Shown here: positions 1 to 8,046 of the stretch, in pieces
Layout of the letters: each line of letters starts with the position of its first letter
How positions within the stretch are numbered: the first letter of the stretch is position 1
DNA from: Leifsonia sp. Leaf264
GTDB taxonomy: Bacteria; Actinomycetota; Actinomycetes; Actinomycetales; Microbacteriaceae
NCBI RefSeq assembly: GCF_001422325.1
Contig: NZ_LMMR01000010.1
Location: 1-64,000, forward strand
Direction of reading: 5' to 3'
Length of the DNA: 64,000 bases
Notes under the pieces: generated by a model
Databases searched by the model: none
The model's input: only the letters and a program-made list of their open reading frames with translations
What the model was told of the DNA's origin: nothing
Position numbers and translations under genes: made by a program

Positions 1-92
1 ACCCCGCACAGACAGCCTCGATGAACGACGCCCGCACCTGGCTCGAGTACCTCACACTCATCGCAACCCCTCACGTTGCAACGACTGTATGA
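1..92 (+). CDS. possible 3' end of a gene entering from the left
   Basis: The frame starting at base 3 is open to a TGA at 90-92 and would encode about 29 residues, ending in LIATPHVATTV. An ATG at 21 could also start a 23-codon ORF, but no clear ribosome site precedes it. I do not recognise a family from so short a tail. It is listed only because the reading frame is intact to the window edge; it may be chance. Confidence 0.25.
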   Translation, partial: PAQTASMNDARTWLEYLTLIATPHVATTV

Positions 93-108
93 ATTCACCC
101 ACCTGACG

Positions 109-136
109 TGGCGCACAACCCCCGGAAATGGCGTGG
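109..136 (+). repeat. 28-base repeat, left copy flanking the AbiEi-like gene
   Basis: The sequence starts tggcgcacaa and ends ggaaatggcgtgg. It matches the element at 1267-1294 at 22 of 28 positions in the same orientation. The two copies bracket the minus-strand gene at 151-1128, so they may mark the ends of an inserted cassette or be a dispersed intergenic repeat. Confidence 0.5.
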
Positions 137-150
137 GGCGTGGTTGCCGG

Positions 151-1128
151 TCATGGCTGGCGCCGGCGCCGGCTCGGGCTGCGCGGAAGCCCGAGCGCGA
201 GCAGTTTCGCGGCGAGCGGCCTACCGGACCACGCCTCGGCCCAGTCCCACCGGCCGCACTCCCAGCGCAGGGCGGAGCGCACTTCCTGTTCCCGCTTCTT
301 CTCGGCGATCACGATCTGACCGGGAGACCGGGAATCCTCAGGGTCGCTCAGGACCCCGAGGTACTTGCCATCGCCGTCGGCCTCGCCCCACGCCCGGTGC
401 GCCGGCCAGGCGAGGTCGAGGTAGACGGTCGAACCCGACGGCAGCCGCACTGGATGCTGCAGACTCGGCGCCGGGAATCCGAGCTCCTCGATGCGCAGAC
501 GGCTCAGGGTCTCGAGCGGGCCCTCGGCCTGCGTCGTCGAGCGGTCGATGACCGCGGCCACACGCTTGCTGCCGGGGAAGGGGAGGCGCCGCTCGAATGC
601 CGACCTCAGATCGCCCGGTGTGCACAGCGGCGGGCGCTCGCCGAAGCGGTCGACGCGGAGGGCGGCATCCGCCATCACGAGAGCCTGCAGGAGCGAGCGT
701 GAACGAGCGACGTCGATCACGGTGTCCGGCACCGCCGTCGCCGTCACTCCGTCGACCTCGACGAGTCCGACGAGCTCACGCCGCCCGAACTCGACGACGC
801 CGTTGCGCCGACGACCGGACGTCGTCGGCGACAGCAGGAACACCTCCCGACTGAATCCGTCGACCACGGGAAGTCCGTGCATGACTGCCGCCGTGAATCC
901 CGCGTACACCGGACGCACTCGTTGCTCGCCGACGGCCAGCGCGAGAACTCGGTGTTTCTCGAGTTCCGTCATTCCACGGCGGACGCCCGCGGTCAGGTAG
1001 ACGCCGCGTCGCGGCCGCTCCACCTCTCCGGTCTGCCTCGCTGCACGCAGGGCGTCAGTCATGCCGACCTCGGCCGCACGCCGGGAGAGGACGAGGTTCT
1101 CGGTGGTGGTCGGCAGCGGCGCTCTCAT
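151..1128 (-). CDS. AbiEi-type antitoxin-like / DUF559-like nuclease-fold protein
   Basis: A 325-residue protein of a family that is very common and multicopy in Microbacteriaceae. The N-terminal ~60 residues look like the winged-helix AbiEi_4 antitoxin domain (basic start, then ERPRRGVYLT). The C-terminal ~120 residues look like a Vsr/DUF559 PD-(D/E)XK nuclease fold: Asp238 in VYLDLAW, then Glu249-Ala-Asp251-Gly and Lys255. The ATG at 1128 was chosen because the longer open frame upstream is antisense to the antiporter genes. No cognate AbiEii toxin gene lies beside it. The family resembles type IV antitoxins in its DNA-binding part, but no toxin-neutralising role is shown; a standalone DNA-binding or nuclease role is equally possible. 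Confidence 0.8.
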   Translation of the reverse strand: MRAPLPTTTENLVLSRRAAEVGMTDALRAARQTGEVERPRRGVYLTAGVRRGMTELEKHRVLALAVGEQRVRPVYAGFTAAVMHGLPVVDGFSREVFLLSPTTSGRRRNGVVEFGRRELVGLVEVDGVTATAVPDTVIDVARSRSLLQALVMADAALRVDRFGERPPLCTPGDLRSAFERRLPFPGSKRVAAVIDRSTTQAEGPLETLSRLRIEELGFPAPSLQHPVRLPSGSTVYLDLAWPAHRAWGEADGDGKYLGVLSDPEDSRSPGQIVIAEKKREQEVRSALRWECGRWDWAEAWSGRPLAAKLLALGLPRSPSRRRRQP

Positions 1129-1233
1129 GCTCCGAGGGTGGCGTCCGTTGCAGCTCGGCGCAGCGGCATCCGACCTCCCGGGAACCCGCCGTGACGGCGG
1201 CGAGGCGGGGGAGGAGCCGTCTGCTCTCAGCGT

Positions 1234-1292
1234 GCGCCATCTCCTGGGCCTGTGCGCCACATCGTCTGGCGCGCAGGCCCACGAAATGGCGC
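1234..1292. repeat. 26-base imperfect inverted repeat
   Basis: The left arm 1234-1259 (gcgccat...tgcgcca) and right arm 1267-1292 (tggcgcg...atggcgc) are reverse complements with three mismatches around a 7-base loop. The right arm is also the second copy of the 28-base element seen at 109-136. The hairpin sits between the start of the AbiEi-like gene and the antiporter operon. No T-run follows on either strand, so it is not an obvious intrinsic terminator. Confidence 0.6.
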
Positions 1293-1377
1293 GGGACGAC
1301 GTCCCGGCGGATTCGGGCCCGCGGAGGCGTCTTGTTAGGGTGGAAGCACTGTCCCCGAGGTGTACGGAGTTCCAGCC

Positions 1378-1917
1378 ATGGTTGATGTTCGGCGGGTCAA
1401 GCTCCCCGGAGTCGGGGTGTTGCACACCTTCATAACGGATGACGGCGGCAAGGTCGGAGTGATCGCCCACCGCTCCGGTCACAGCGACCTGGTGACCTTC
1501 TCCGATGAGGAGAACGACGCCGAGAAGGTGTCGCTGCGCCTGAGCGAGGATGAGGCGCACACCCTCGCCGAGCTCCTCGGAGGCACCCAGATCACCGAGA
1601 CCCTCACGGCTCTCGACCAGATCCCCGGACTCTCGATCGACTGGTTCACCGTCGACTACGACGACCACATCGCCGGCCAGCCGCTCGGCGACCCGGCCGA
1701 TGCCGGAGTCGCCGGCCTCACCGTCGTCGCCGTCGTGCGCGGGGAGTCCGCGAACCCGGCCCCGGCCCCAGACTTCAAGGTCTTCCCCGGCGACACCCTC
1801 GTGGTCGCCGGAGCGCCGGAGAAGGTGCTCAAGGCGTTCGCGTACTTCCGCACCGGGAGCCGGCCCAGCCCCTCCGCGCCCGCCACGTCGGCCCCCGACG
1901 CGCCGCCCGGAGGCTGA
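1378..1917 (+). CDS. cation:proton antiporter regulatory subunit (KhtT-like, TrkA-C domain)
   Basis: A 179-residue soluble protein with an N-terminal region of about 75 residues and a C-terminal TrkA-C (RCK-C) domain at roughly 90-160, ending in the typical GDTLVVAGAPEKV segment. TrkA-C domains bind nucleotides and gate K+ transport proteins. It ends three bases before the antiporter gene at 1921, so the two are translationally linked as in KhtTU systems. The ATG at 1378 was preferred over the one at 1360 because a ggag stands 8-9 bases upstream. A TAGGGT box near 1335 could be the operon promoter. Confidence 0.85.
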   Translation: MVDVRRVKLPGVGVLHTFITDDGGKVGVIAHRSGHSDLVTFSDEENDAEKVSLRLSEDEAHTLAELLGGTQITETLTALDQIPGLSIDWFTVDYDDHIAGQPLGDPADAGVAGLTVVAVVRGESANPAPAPDFKVFPGDTLVVAGAPEKVLKAFAYFRTGSRPSPSAPATSAPDAPPGG

Positions 1918-1920
1918 GCC

Positions 1921-3261
1921 ATGCACTTCGGCCCGGAACTCATCACGCTCGGCATCCTGCTGATCGTCGCGTACGCGCTCGGACGCCTGGGCAAGATGGT
2001 CGGCCTGCCGACCATCCCGATCTACATGATCGTCGGGCTGCTCGCCAGCCCGCACACGGGCTGGTTCCCGCTCAACTTCGAGAACCACTACATCGAGCTC
2101 ATCGCCGTCTTCGGGCTCATCATGCTGCTGTTCAACCTCGGCCTCGAGTTCGACCAAGACGAGTTCTTCGGCAATGCCGGGAAGCTGCTGATCTCGGGCG
2201 GCTCCTACATCGTGCTCAACATGGGCGCCGGCCTGCTCTTCGGGTTCATGGTCGGCTGGGGCCCGCGGGAAGCCCTGGTGATCGCCGGCATGACGGCCAC
2301 CTCGTCGAGCGCCATCGTCACGAAGCTGCTCATCGAGCTGAAACGCCTTCCCAACCGCGAGACGCCCATGATCCTCGGCGTCACGGTGGTCGAGGACATC
2401 TTCATCGCCATCTACCTGGCGATAGTGTCCGTGGTGCTGAGCGGTGAGACCGACATCGGGCCCATCCTCGTGAAGCTCGGCATCGCCTTCGCCTTCCTCG
2501 TGGTCATGTTCAGCGTGGCGCGCTGGGGCGGCAAGCTCGTCGGGCGCATCTTCCGCACCAAGGACGACGAACTCTTCACCATCCTGTTCTTCGGGCTGGC
2601 CGTGCTGTTCGGCGGCATCGGCGAGGTTCTCGGGGTGACGGATGCGATCGGCGCCTTCCTCATCGGCCTCGTGCTCGGAGCCACCAGGTTCCGCAACAAG
2701 ATCGAGCACATCGCGCTGCCCCTGCGCGACGTCTTCGGCGCCTTCTTCTTCCTGAACTTCGGACTCGCCATGGACGTCGGCGCGTTCCCCTCGGTGCTGC
2801 TGCCGGTGGTCATCGCCATCGTCATGACGATCATCCTCAACGTGGCCGCGGGGCAGCTCGTCGCCCGCTTCAACGGACTGGGGGTGCAGGCCGGCATCAA
2901 CGCCGCCGTGATCCTGCAGAACCGCGGCGAGTTCGCGCTCATCCTGGCGACGCTGTCGGTCGGCGCCGGCCTCGACGAGCGGATCACTCCGTTCGCCGGC
3001 CTCTACGTGCTCGTGATGTCGATCATCGGCCCGCTGCTCGCCGCGAACTCCGAGAAGATCGGGGCGAGGATCATCAAGCGGAAACCCCAGAAGCAGCGCC
3101 GGGAACGCGACCCCATGCTGACCGAGGAGATCGCCCTGATGGAGGCGGCGACAGCCGGCCTCAGCAGCAGCACCGGAGATGAGACGTCGGATGCGGTCGG
3201 GCGACTCCTCGACGTGACGGAGAATGGATCAGACACTCCCCGCCCGAAGGACGACGACTAG
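1921..3261 (+). CDS. CPA2-family K+/H+ antiporter (KhtU/KefB-like)
   Basis: A 446-residue integral membrane protein with about 12 hydrophobic segments from residue 5 to ~375 and a charged cytoplasmic tail (~380-446). It has the Na_H_Exchanger (CPA2) pattern, including LLFNLGLEFD, TATSSSAIV and LQNRGEFALILA. It follows the KhtT-like subunit by three bases, so it probably forms a gated K+/H+ (or NH4+) efflux antiporter in the plasma membrane used in pH or cation stress. The NAD-binding RCK-N domain of Kef proteins is absent from the tail, consistent with the regulator being a separate protein. Confidence 0.85.
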   Translation: MHFGPELITLGILLIVAYALGRLGKMVGLPTIPIYMIVGLLASPHTGWFPLNFENHYIELIAVFGLIMLLFNLGLEFDQDEFFGNAGKLLISGGSYIVLNMGAGLLFGFMVGWGPREALVIAGMTATSSSAIVTKLLIELKRLPNRETPMILGVTVVEDIFIAIYLAIVSVVLSGETDIGPILVKLGIAFAFLVVMFSVARWGGKLVGRIFRTKDDELFTILFFGLAVLFGGIGEVLGVTDAIGAFLIGLVLGATRFRNKIEHIALPLRDVFGAFFFLNFGLAMDVGAFPSVLLPVVIAIVMTIILNVAAGQLVARFNGLGVQAGINAAVILQNRGEFALILATLSVGAGLDERITPFAGLYVLVMSIIGPLLAANSEKIGARIIKRKPQKQRRERDPMLTEEIALMEAATAGLSSSTGDETSDAVGRLLDVTENGSDTPRPKDDD

Positions 3262-3265
3262 ATCC

Positions 3266-4054
3266 ATGCTCAGGATGATGGTGCGCCCACGTTGGGTGCT
3301 CGCGCTGATCGCCGCCCTCGCGATCGCAGCAGGCTTCGCCCTGCTCGGCCAGTGGCAGCTCAGTCGTGCCGTGGAGTCGACCCGGGTGGAGACGCATCCG
3401 ACGGAGACGATCGTCCCGTTGGAGGAGAAGGCGCAGCCCGCCGAGCCGATCAAGCAGACCTCGACCGGTCAGATGGTGTCGGTGAGCGGCCGCTGGGTCC
3501 CCGGTGACGAGCAGGTCATCGGCGACAGGATGAACGGTGCCGACGCGGGGTTCTGGGTCGTCAGCCATCTGGCCGTCGATGCCGCGGGCGAGCCCGGCCT
3601 GCCGGTGGCCCGCGGTTGGGCCGCCGACGAGAAGACGGCCCACGCCATCGCCGACACCCTCGCCGGAGAGTCGACGGATGCCGTGACGGTCATCGGCCGC
3701 CTGCTGCCGACCGAAGCGCCGGAGGCACCCGCCGAGGGCGCCGATCCGCACTCGATGACGACGGTGTCCTCCGCCGCGCTCATCAACCTCTGGGCCGACT
3801 TCGACGACCAGGACGTCTACACCGCCTACCTCGTCGACACTGAAGCCGCGGCAGGACTGACCGCGATCGACTCGCCGCCGCCGACACAGGAGGTCGAGCT
3901 CAACTGGCTCAACGTCTTCTACGCCGTGGAGTGGGTGGTCTTCGCCGGCTTCGCGATCTTCCTCTGGTACCGCCTGGTGCGCGACGCCTACGAGCGCGAG
4001 CAGGAGGAGGCGGCGGATGCGGCAGAGCACCTCGCCGCCCGTCGCACCGAATGA
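3266..4054 (+). CDS. SURF1 family cytochrome oxidase biogenesis protein
   Basis: A 262-residue protein with the SURF1 layout: an N-terminal membrane segment at ~8-28 ending in LGQWQLSRA, an extracytoplasmic region including VSGRWVPG and PVARGW, and a C-terminal membrane segment at ~215-240 (VEWVVFAGFAIFLWYR). SURF1 helps assemble haem-copper oxidases. The start is uncertain: an in-frame ATG at 3224 overlaps the antiporter gene. I prefer 3266 because MLRMMVRPRW places the first helix as in relatives. It may be co-transcribed with the antiporter genes. Confidence 0.85.
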   Translation: MLRMMVRPRWVLALIAALAIAAGFALLGQWQLSRAVESTRVETHPTETIVPLEEKAQPAEPIKQTSTGQMVSVSGRWVPGDEQVIGDRMNGADAGFWVVSHLAVDAAGEPGLPVARGWAADEKTAHAIADTLAGESTDAVTVIGRLLPTEAPEAPAEGADPHSMTTVSSAALINLWADFDDQDVYTAYLVDTEAAAGLTAIDSPPPTQEVELNWLNVFYAVEWVVFAGFAIFLWYRLVRDAYEREQEEAADAAEHLAARRTE

Positions 4055-4092
4055 CGGGCCAACGGCCGTGAAGGACCACCCTGAGCGCGCCG

Positions 4093-4098
4093 TAGAAT
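4093..4098 (+). promoter_or_regulatory. -10 box TAGAAT, leaderless promoter
   Basis: TAGAAT ends seven bases before the ATG at 4106, so transcription would start at or next to that codon. This favours 4106 over the in-frame ATG at 4097, which lies inside the -10 box. Confidence 0.5.
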
Positions 4099-4105
4099 GG
4101 TGACC

Positions 4106-4567
4106 ATGCCGCTCGCACCCAAACCCGCTGATTTTCCACGCATCCGGGGGGCGGTGAAGTTCTACCAGGTGGCGTCGATCATCACCGGTACGCTCCTCCT
4201 CGCCCTCTGCGCCGAGATGCTGCTCAAGTACGTCGGAGGACTCGAGATCGAGCTCGGCGGACCCGCCGGCTTCCTCGCACTCGTCCCCGTCGACACCGTC
4301 ACAGCGGTGAACCTGTCGACAGGCATCCTGATCGTGCACGGCTGGTTCTACGTCGTCTACCTGTTCAGCGACTTCCGGCTGTGGAGCCTCATGCGCTGGC
4401 CGTTCACCAGGTTCATCGTCATCGCCCTCGGCGGCGTCATCCCGTTCCTGTCGTTCTTCCTCGAGGGGCGCATCGCCCGCGAGGTCAAGGCGTATCTCGC
4501 GAGCCGGGAAGCTGATGCCGCTCCCGACGTCGCCCCGACCACCCCGGCAGTGGAGGCCACCCCGTGA
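4106..4567 (+). CDS. DUF3817 family membrane protein
   Basis: A 153-residue membrane protein with three or four helices (about 17-38, 66-90, 98-120). The DUF3817 family is widespread in Actinobacteria, often next to guaA, and its function is unknown. The conserved look includes [21 protein letters not shown] and the LxMRWPF turn. The stop overlaps the GTG of guaA by four bases (GTGA), so the two genes are translationally coupled. The last ~25 residues are Ala/Pro-rich and probably disordered. Confidence 0.85.
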   Translation: MPLAPKPADFPRIRGAVKFYQVASIITGTLLLALCAEMLLKYVGGLEIELGGPAGFLALVPVDTVTAVNLSTGILIVHGWFYVVYLFSDFRLWSLMRWPFTRFIVIALGGVIPFLSFFLEGRIAREVKAYLASREADAAPDVAPTTPAVEATP

Positions 4568-6141
4568 GCGAGACCTCGCAGCGCCCAGTCCTCGTCGTCG
4601 ACTTCGGCGCCCAGTACGCCCAGCTCATCGCCCGACGCGTGCGTGAGGCATCCGTCTACTCCGAGATCGTGCCTCACACCATCTCGGCTGCCGAAGTGGC
4701 CGAGAAGAACCCGATCGGCATCGTGCTCTCGGGCGGCCCGTCCTCGGTCTACGAGGAGGGCGCGCCCTCGCTCGACACCGGCATCCTCGAGCTCGGCATC
4801 CCGACGCTCGGCATCTGCTACGGCTTCCAGGTGATGGCGACGCAGCTCGGTGGCGAGGTCGCGCACACGGGCCAGCGCGAGTACGGCTCCACCGCCGTCA
4901 CGGCCCGCACCGACGACGGCAACCAGCTGCTCGGCGGCCAGCCCTCGGCGCAGACCGTCTGGATGAGCCACGGCGACTCCGTCGCGGTCGCGCCCGAGGG
5001 CTTCGAGGTGCTCGCCTCGACCGCTTCCACCCCCGTCGCGGCCTTCGCCAACGACGAGAAGCGCTTCTACGGCGTGCAGTGGCACCCCGAGGTCAAGCAC
5101 TCGCAGTACGGCCAGGACGTCATCGTGAACTTCCTGCACAAGGCTGCGGGAATCCCGGCCGACTGGAACAGCGGCAACGTCATCGCCGAGCAGGTCGAGA
5201 AGATCCGCGCCCAGGTCGGTTCCGCCCGCGTCATCGCGGGCCTCTCCGGCGGCGTCGACTCCGCTGTAGCCGCTGCCATCGTGCACGAGGCCGTCGGCGA
5301 CCAGCTCGTCTGCGTCTTCGTCGACCACGGCCTCCTGCGCCAGGACGAGCGTCGCCAGGTCGAGGTGGACTACGTCGCCGCGACCGGCATCCGCCTGGTC
5401 ACGATCGACGCGCGCGAGCAGTTCCTCTCGGCTCTCGCCGGCGTCTCGGACCCCGAGACGAAGCGCAAGATCATCGGGCGCGAGTTCATCCGTTCCTTCG
5501 AGCAGGCCGAGCGCGACCTCATCGCGGAGGCCGACGCCGACGGCGAGCCCATCCGCTTCTTAGTGCAGGGCACCCTCTACCCCGACGTCGTCGAGTCCGG
5601 CGGCGGATCGGGAACGGCCAACATCAAGAGCCACCACAACGTTGGCGGCCTGCCCGAAGACCTGCAGTTCGAGCTGGTCGAGCCGCTGCGCGCCCTGTTC
5701 AAGGACGAGGTGCGCGCCATCGGCCGCGAGCTGGGACTGCCCGAGGAGATCGTGGGACGCCAGCCGTTCCCCGGCCCCGGTCTCGGCATCCGCATCGTCG
5801 GCGAGGTCACCGAGGCTCGCCTCGAGCTGCTGCGGCACGCGGATGCGATCGTGCGCGCCGAATTGTCGGCCGCCGGTCTCGACAGCGAGATCTGGCAGTG
5901 CCCCGTCGTGCTGCTCGCCGACGTGCGCTCGGTTGGCGTGCAGGGCGACGGCCGCACCTACGGCCATCCCATCGTGCTGCGTCCGGTCTCCTCGGAGGAC
6001 GCCATGACCGCCGACTGGACGCGCCTGCCGTACGACGTGCTGGCCCGCATCTCGAACCGGATCACCAACGAGGTGGCCGACGTGAACAGAGTCGTGCTCG
6101 ACGTCACGTCGAAGCCGCCGGGGACGATCGAGTGGGAGTGA
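4564..6141 (+). CDS. guaA: GMP synthase (glutamine-hydrolysing)
   Basis: A 525-residue two-domain amidotransferase that converts XMP, ATP and glutamine to GMP, the last step of GMP synthesis. The class I glutaminase domain (~1-195) has its nucleophile Cys85 in LGICYGFQ and His174/Glu176 in VQWHPEV. The ATP-pyrophosphatase domain follows, with SGGVDS at 228-233. The C-terminal dimerisation domain ends in KPPGTIEWE, as expected. Start is GTG at 4564, overlapping the upstream DUF3817 stop. A strong terminator follows at 6228-6273. Confidence 0.97.
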   Translation: MSETSQRPVLVVDFGAQYAQLIARRVREASVYSEIVPHTISAAEVAEKNPIGIVLSGGPSSVYEEGAPSLDTGILELGIPTLGICYGFQVMATQLGGEVAHTGQREYGSTAVTARTDDGNQLLGGQPSAQTVWMSHGDSVAVAPEGFEVLASTASTPVAAFANDEKRFYGVQWHPEVKHSQYGQDVIVNFLHKAAGIPADWNSGNVIAEQVEKIRAQVGSARVIAGLSGGVDSAVAAAIVHEAVGDQLVCVFVDHGLLRQDERRQVEVDYVAATGIRLVTIDAREQFLSALAGVSDPETKRKIIGREFIRSFEQAERDLIAEADADGEPIRFLVQGTLYPDVVESGGGSGTANIKSHHNVGGLPEDLQFELVEPLRALFKDEVRAIGRELGLPEEIVGRQPFPGPGLGIRIVGEVTEARLELLRHADAIVRAELSAAGLDSEIWQCPVVLLADVRSVGVQGDGRTYGHPIVLRPVSSEDAMTADWTRLPYDVLARISNRITNEVADVNRVVLDVTSKPPGTIEWE

Positions 6142-6187
6142 TGTAGGCGCTGGCGCTCTCGCGGCGCGGCATCTCGCTCCTCAGGCC

Positions 6188-6310
6188 GCTTTCGCGGTCG
6201 GGGGCCTCGCTCCTCAGCTCAGACATTGACGTGAAAAGGCACCCGGAAGAACGCCGGGTGCCTTTTTCACGTCAAAACTCGCACCCCGCGAGACCCCCGA
6301 CCGCGAAAGC
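6188..6310. repeat. 23-base inverted repeat enclosing the guaA terminator
   Basis: Left arm 6188-6210 (gctttcgcggtcgggggcct...) and right arm 6288-6310 are reverse complements with a single mismatch, and they bracket the terminator hairpin. The arms have related tcgcggc-rich words further out (6160-6175 and 6311-6345), so the region looks like repeated palindromic intergenic DNA. The stretch 6142-6548 holds no convincing gene. Confidence 0.65.
6228..6273 (+). terminator. bidirectional intrinsic terminator after guaA
   Basis: The arms gacgtgaaaaggcacccgg and ccgggtgcctttttcacgtc pair almost perfectly around a 7-base loop, with an A4 tract before and a T5 tract inside the descending arm. It would end guaA transcription on the plus strand and could act on the minus strand too. 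Confidence 0.9.
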
Positions 6311-6406
6311 TCCGCGGCGCGAGCCATGCGGCCGCGAAAGCGTCGGCGTTGAGGGAGTGGTTGGCTGGCGCCCCCTCACCGCTGGTCGAGACCACATCCG
6401 AGTGTG

Positions 6407-6486
6407 CGAGTCAGCGGAGTTCGGGCGCGGTCGGGCGACGGATGCGGCTGCATCGGCCTGTTCTCGACGCGAAGTCCGCTGACTCG
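6407..6486. repeat. 17-base inverted repeat upstream of ldh
   Basis: Arms 6407-6423 (cgagtcagcggagttcg) and 6470-6486 (cgaagtccgctgactcg) pair at 16 of 17 positions. The enclosed 46 bases carry a smaller gatgc/gcatc hairpin near 6440-6453. It lies 62 bases before the ldh start and could be a leader structure or operator pair; no T-run follows. Confidence 0.55.
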
Positions 6487-6548
6487 TATATGTGACCGTC
6501 ATCGGCGCGGGCTGGCGGGCGCCGCCGTGCGCACGGGAGGATGGGAGC

Positions 6549-7496
6549 ATGGCTGAGATCGAGAACTCGAAACTGACCGTCGTCGGCGCCGGAAGCGTGG
6601 GGGCCAGCCTCGCCTACGCGGCCCTGATCCGCGGCTCGGCCCGGCATGTGGCGCTCTACGACATCAATGCGGCGAAGGCCGAGGCCGAGGTGCTCGACCT
6701 CGCCCATGGCACCCAGTTCACCGGGTCCAGCACCATCACCGGGGGCGCTGACCTCGGTGTCGTCGAGGGCTCCAACGTCGTCGTCATCACGGCCGGCGCC
6801 AAGCAGGAGCCCGGCCAGACGCGGCTCGATCTCGCGAGCACGAACGTGCGCATCCTGGAGAGCCTGCTGCCGTCGCTCCTGGAGCGCGCTCCTGCAGCCA
6901 CCTACGTGCTCGTCACGAACCCGTGCGACGTGCTCACGGTCGTCGCCCAGAAGATCAGCGGGCTGCCCTCGAACCGCGTGTTCTCCTCGGGCACGGTCCT
7001 CGACACGTCCAGGCTGCGGGTGCTCCTCGCCGGTCGGGCCGGCGTCGCGACATCCAGCGTGCACGCCTACATCGTGGGTGAGCACGGGGACACCGAGTTC
7101 CCGCTCTGGTCGAACGCCTCCATCGGAACCGTTCCGCTCCTCGACTGGGGCGGCGGCACCGTGTTCGACGCCTCTGAGCTCGACGACATCGCCGCCGAGG
7201 TGCGCGACGCCGCCTACGCCGTCATCCGTGGCAAGGGCGCCACGAACTACGCCATCGGCCTCTCGGGCGCCCGCATCGTCGAGGCCCTGCTCCAGGACGA
7301 GCACGCGGTCATGCCTGTGAGCACCGTGCTGAGCGACTACCACGGCATCGACGGCATAGCCCTGTCCGTGCCGAGCATCGTCAGCGCATCGGGAGTCCGG
7401 CCGATCCGCGAGACGCCGTTCTCGGCGCAGGAGGAATCGCGCCTTCAGGCCTCCGGAGACGCCCTGCGTTCCTCGCTCGCCTCGCTCGGCTACTGA
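6549..7496 (+). CDS. ldh: L-lactate dehydrogenase
   Basis: A 315-residue NAD-dependent LDH interconverting pyruvate and L-lactate. The Rossmann GAGSVG is at 13-18, with Asp38 for NAD preference. The substrate loop AKQEPGQTRLDL has Gln86 where malate dehydrogenases carry Arg, which argues for lactate rather than malate. The catalytic His179 is in VGEHGDTEFPLWS. The start at 6549 follows gggag at proper spacing; the in-frame ATG at 6492 would add a 19-residue extension with no family counterpart. Confidence 0.93.
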   Translation: MAEIENSKLTVVGAGSVGASLAYAALIRGSARHVALYDINAAKAEAEVLDLAHGTQFTGSSTITGGADLGVVEGSNVVVITAGAKQEPGQTRLDLASTNVRILESLLPSLLERAPAATYVLVTNPCDVLTVVAQKISGLPSNRVFSSGTVLDTSRLRVLLAGRAGVATSSVHAYIVGEHGDTEFPLWSNASIGTVPLLDWGGGTVFDASELDDIAAEVRDAAYAVIRGKGATNYAIGLSGARIVEALLQDEHAVMPVSTVLSDYHGIDGIALSVPSIVSASGVRPIRETPFSAQEESRLQASGDALRSSLASLGY

Positions 7497-7521
7497 GCCC
7501 GCAGAATTCTTTTCACGCGGC

Positions 7522-7548
7522 TGTCGATCCGGGCGGCATCCGTTCGAC
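7522..7548 (+). promoter_or_regulatory. candidate ECF42-type sigma promoter
   Basis: TGTCGA at 7522-7527 and CGAC at 7545-7548 are separated by 17 bases. This fits the motif described for ECF42 sigma factors (TGTCGA at -35, CGA/TC at -10). It precedes the DGPF gene and, downstream, the ECF42-like sigma gene itself, so autoregulation is inferred. Confidence 0.55.
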
Positions 7549-7595
7549 GTCTGAATGAGGGACCACGACAGGTCGCTCCGACCAAGGAGGACACG

Positions 7596-8021
7596 ATGAA
7601 GTACATGCTGATCATGCGGGGCACGGATGAGGCCTACGAGGCGTACAAGGAGATGCCGTTCGAGGAGGTCATCGCCGCGATGGGCCGCTACAACGAGGAG
7701 CTCGTCAAGGCCGGCGTCCTGGTAGCCGGCGAGGGCCTGACCGACGCGAGCGAGGGCTTCGTCGTCGACTTCGCCTCCGAGACGCCGCTCGTGACCGACG
7801 GCCCCTACGGAGAGACGAAGGAGCTGTTCAACGGCTTCTGGATCCTCGAGGTCTCCTCGAAGGAGGAGGCCGCCGAGTGGGCGAAGAAGGTTCCGCTCGG
7901 TCCGGGAAGCTTCATCGAGGTGCGCCGGGTCACCGAGCTCAGCGATTTCCCGCAGGACAACGAGTTCATCCAGCGCGAGGCCGAGTTCCGGGCTGCGAAC
8001 GATCCGACGTTCAAGCTCTGA
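7596..8021 (+). CDS. YciI-family (DGPF) protein
   Basis: A 141-residue protein of the YCII-related/DGPF family. It starts MKYMLIMRG and has the DGPYGETKELFNGFWIL core at ~68-84. Family members have a small ferredoxin-like fold; the biochemical role is unknown. It has a strong ribosome site (aaggagg) and lies 25 bases before an ECF sigma gene. DGPF genes are the characteristic partners and targets of ECF42 sigma factors. Confidence 0.9.
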   Translation: MKYMLIMRGTDEAYEAYKEMPFEEVIAAMGRYNEELVKAGVLVAGEGLTDASEGFVVDFASETPLVTDGPYGETKELFNGFWILEVSSKEEAAEWAKKVPLGPGSFIEVRRVTELSDFPQDNEFIQREAEFRAANDPTFKL

Positions 8022-8046
8022 GTCCGTTGCAGCCGGGTCTGCGCTG

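Noticed and set aside
1129-2709. Long minus-strand open frame continuing upstream of the AbiEi-like gene
   Set aside because: It is antisense to the clearly coding antiporter genes and has a highly skewed His/Glu/Asp/Gly/Arg composition typical of high-G+C shadow frames.
3161-4339. 392-codon minus-strand frame over SURF1 and DUF3817
   Set aside because: It is shadow of two supported plus-strand genes; no ribosome site or family resemblance.
6549-7496. Malate dehydrogenase
   Set aside because: Gln86 in the substrate loop replaces the Arg of malate dehydrogenases, and the surrounding motifs fit lactate dehydrogenase.
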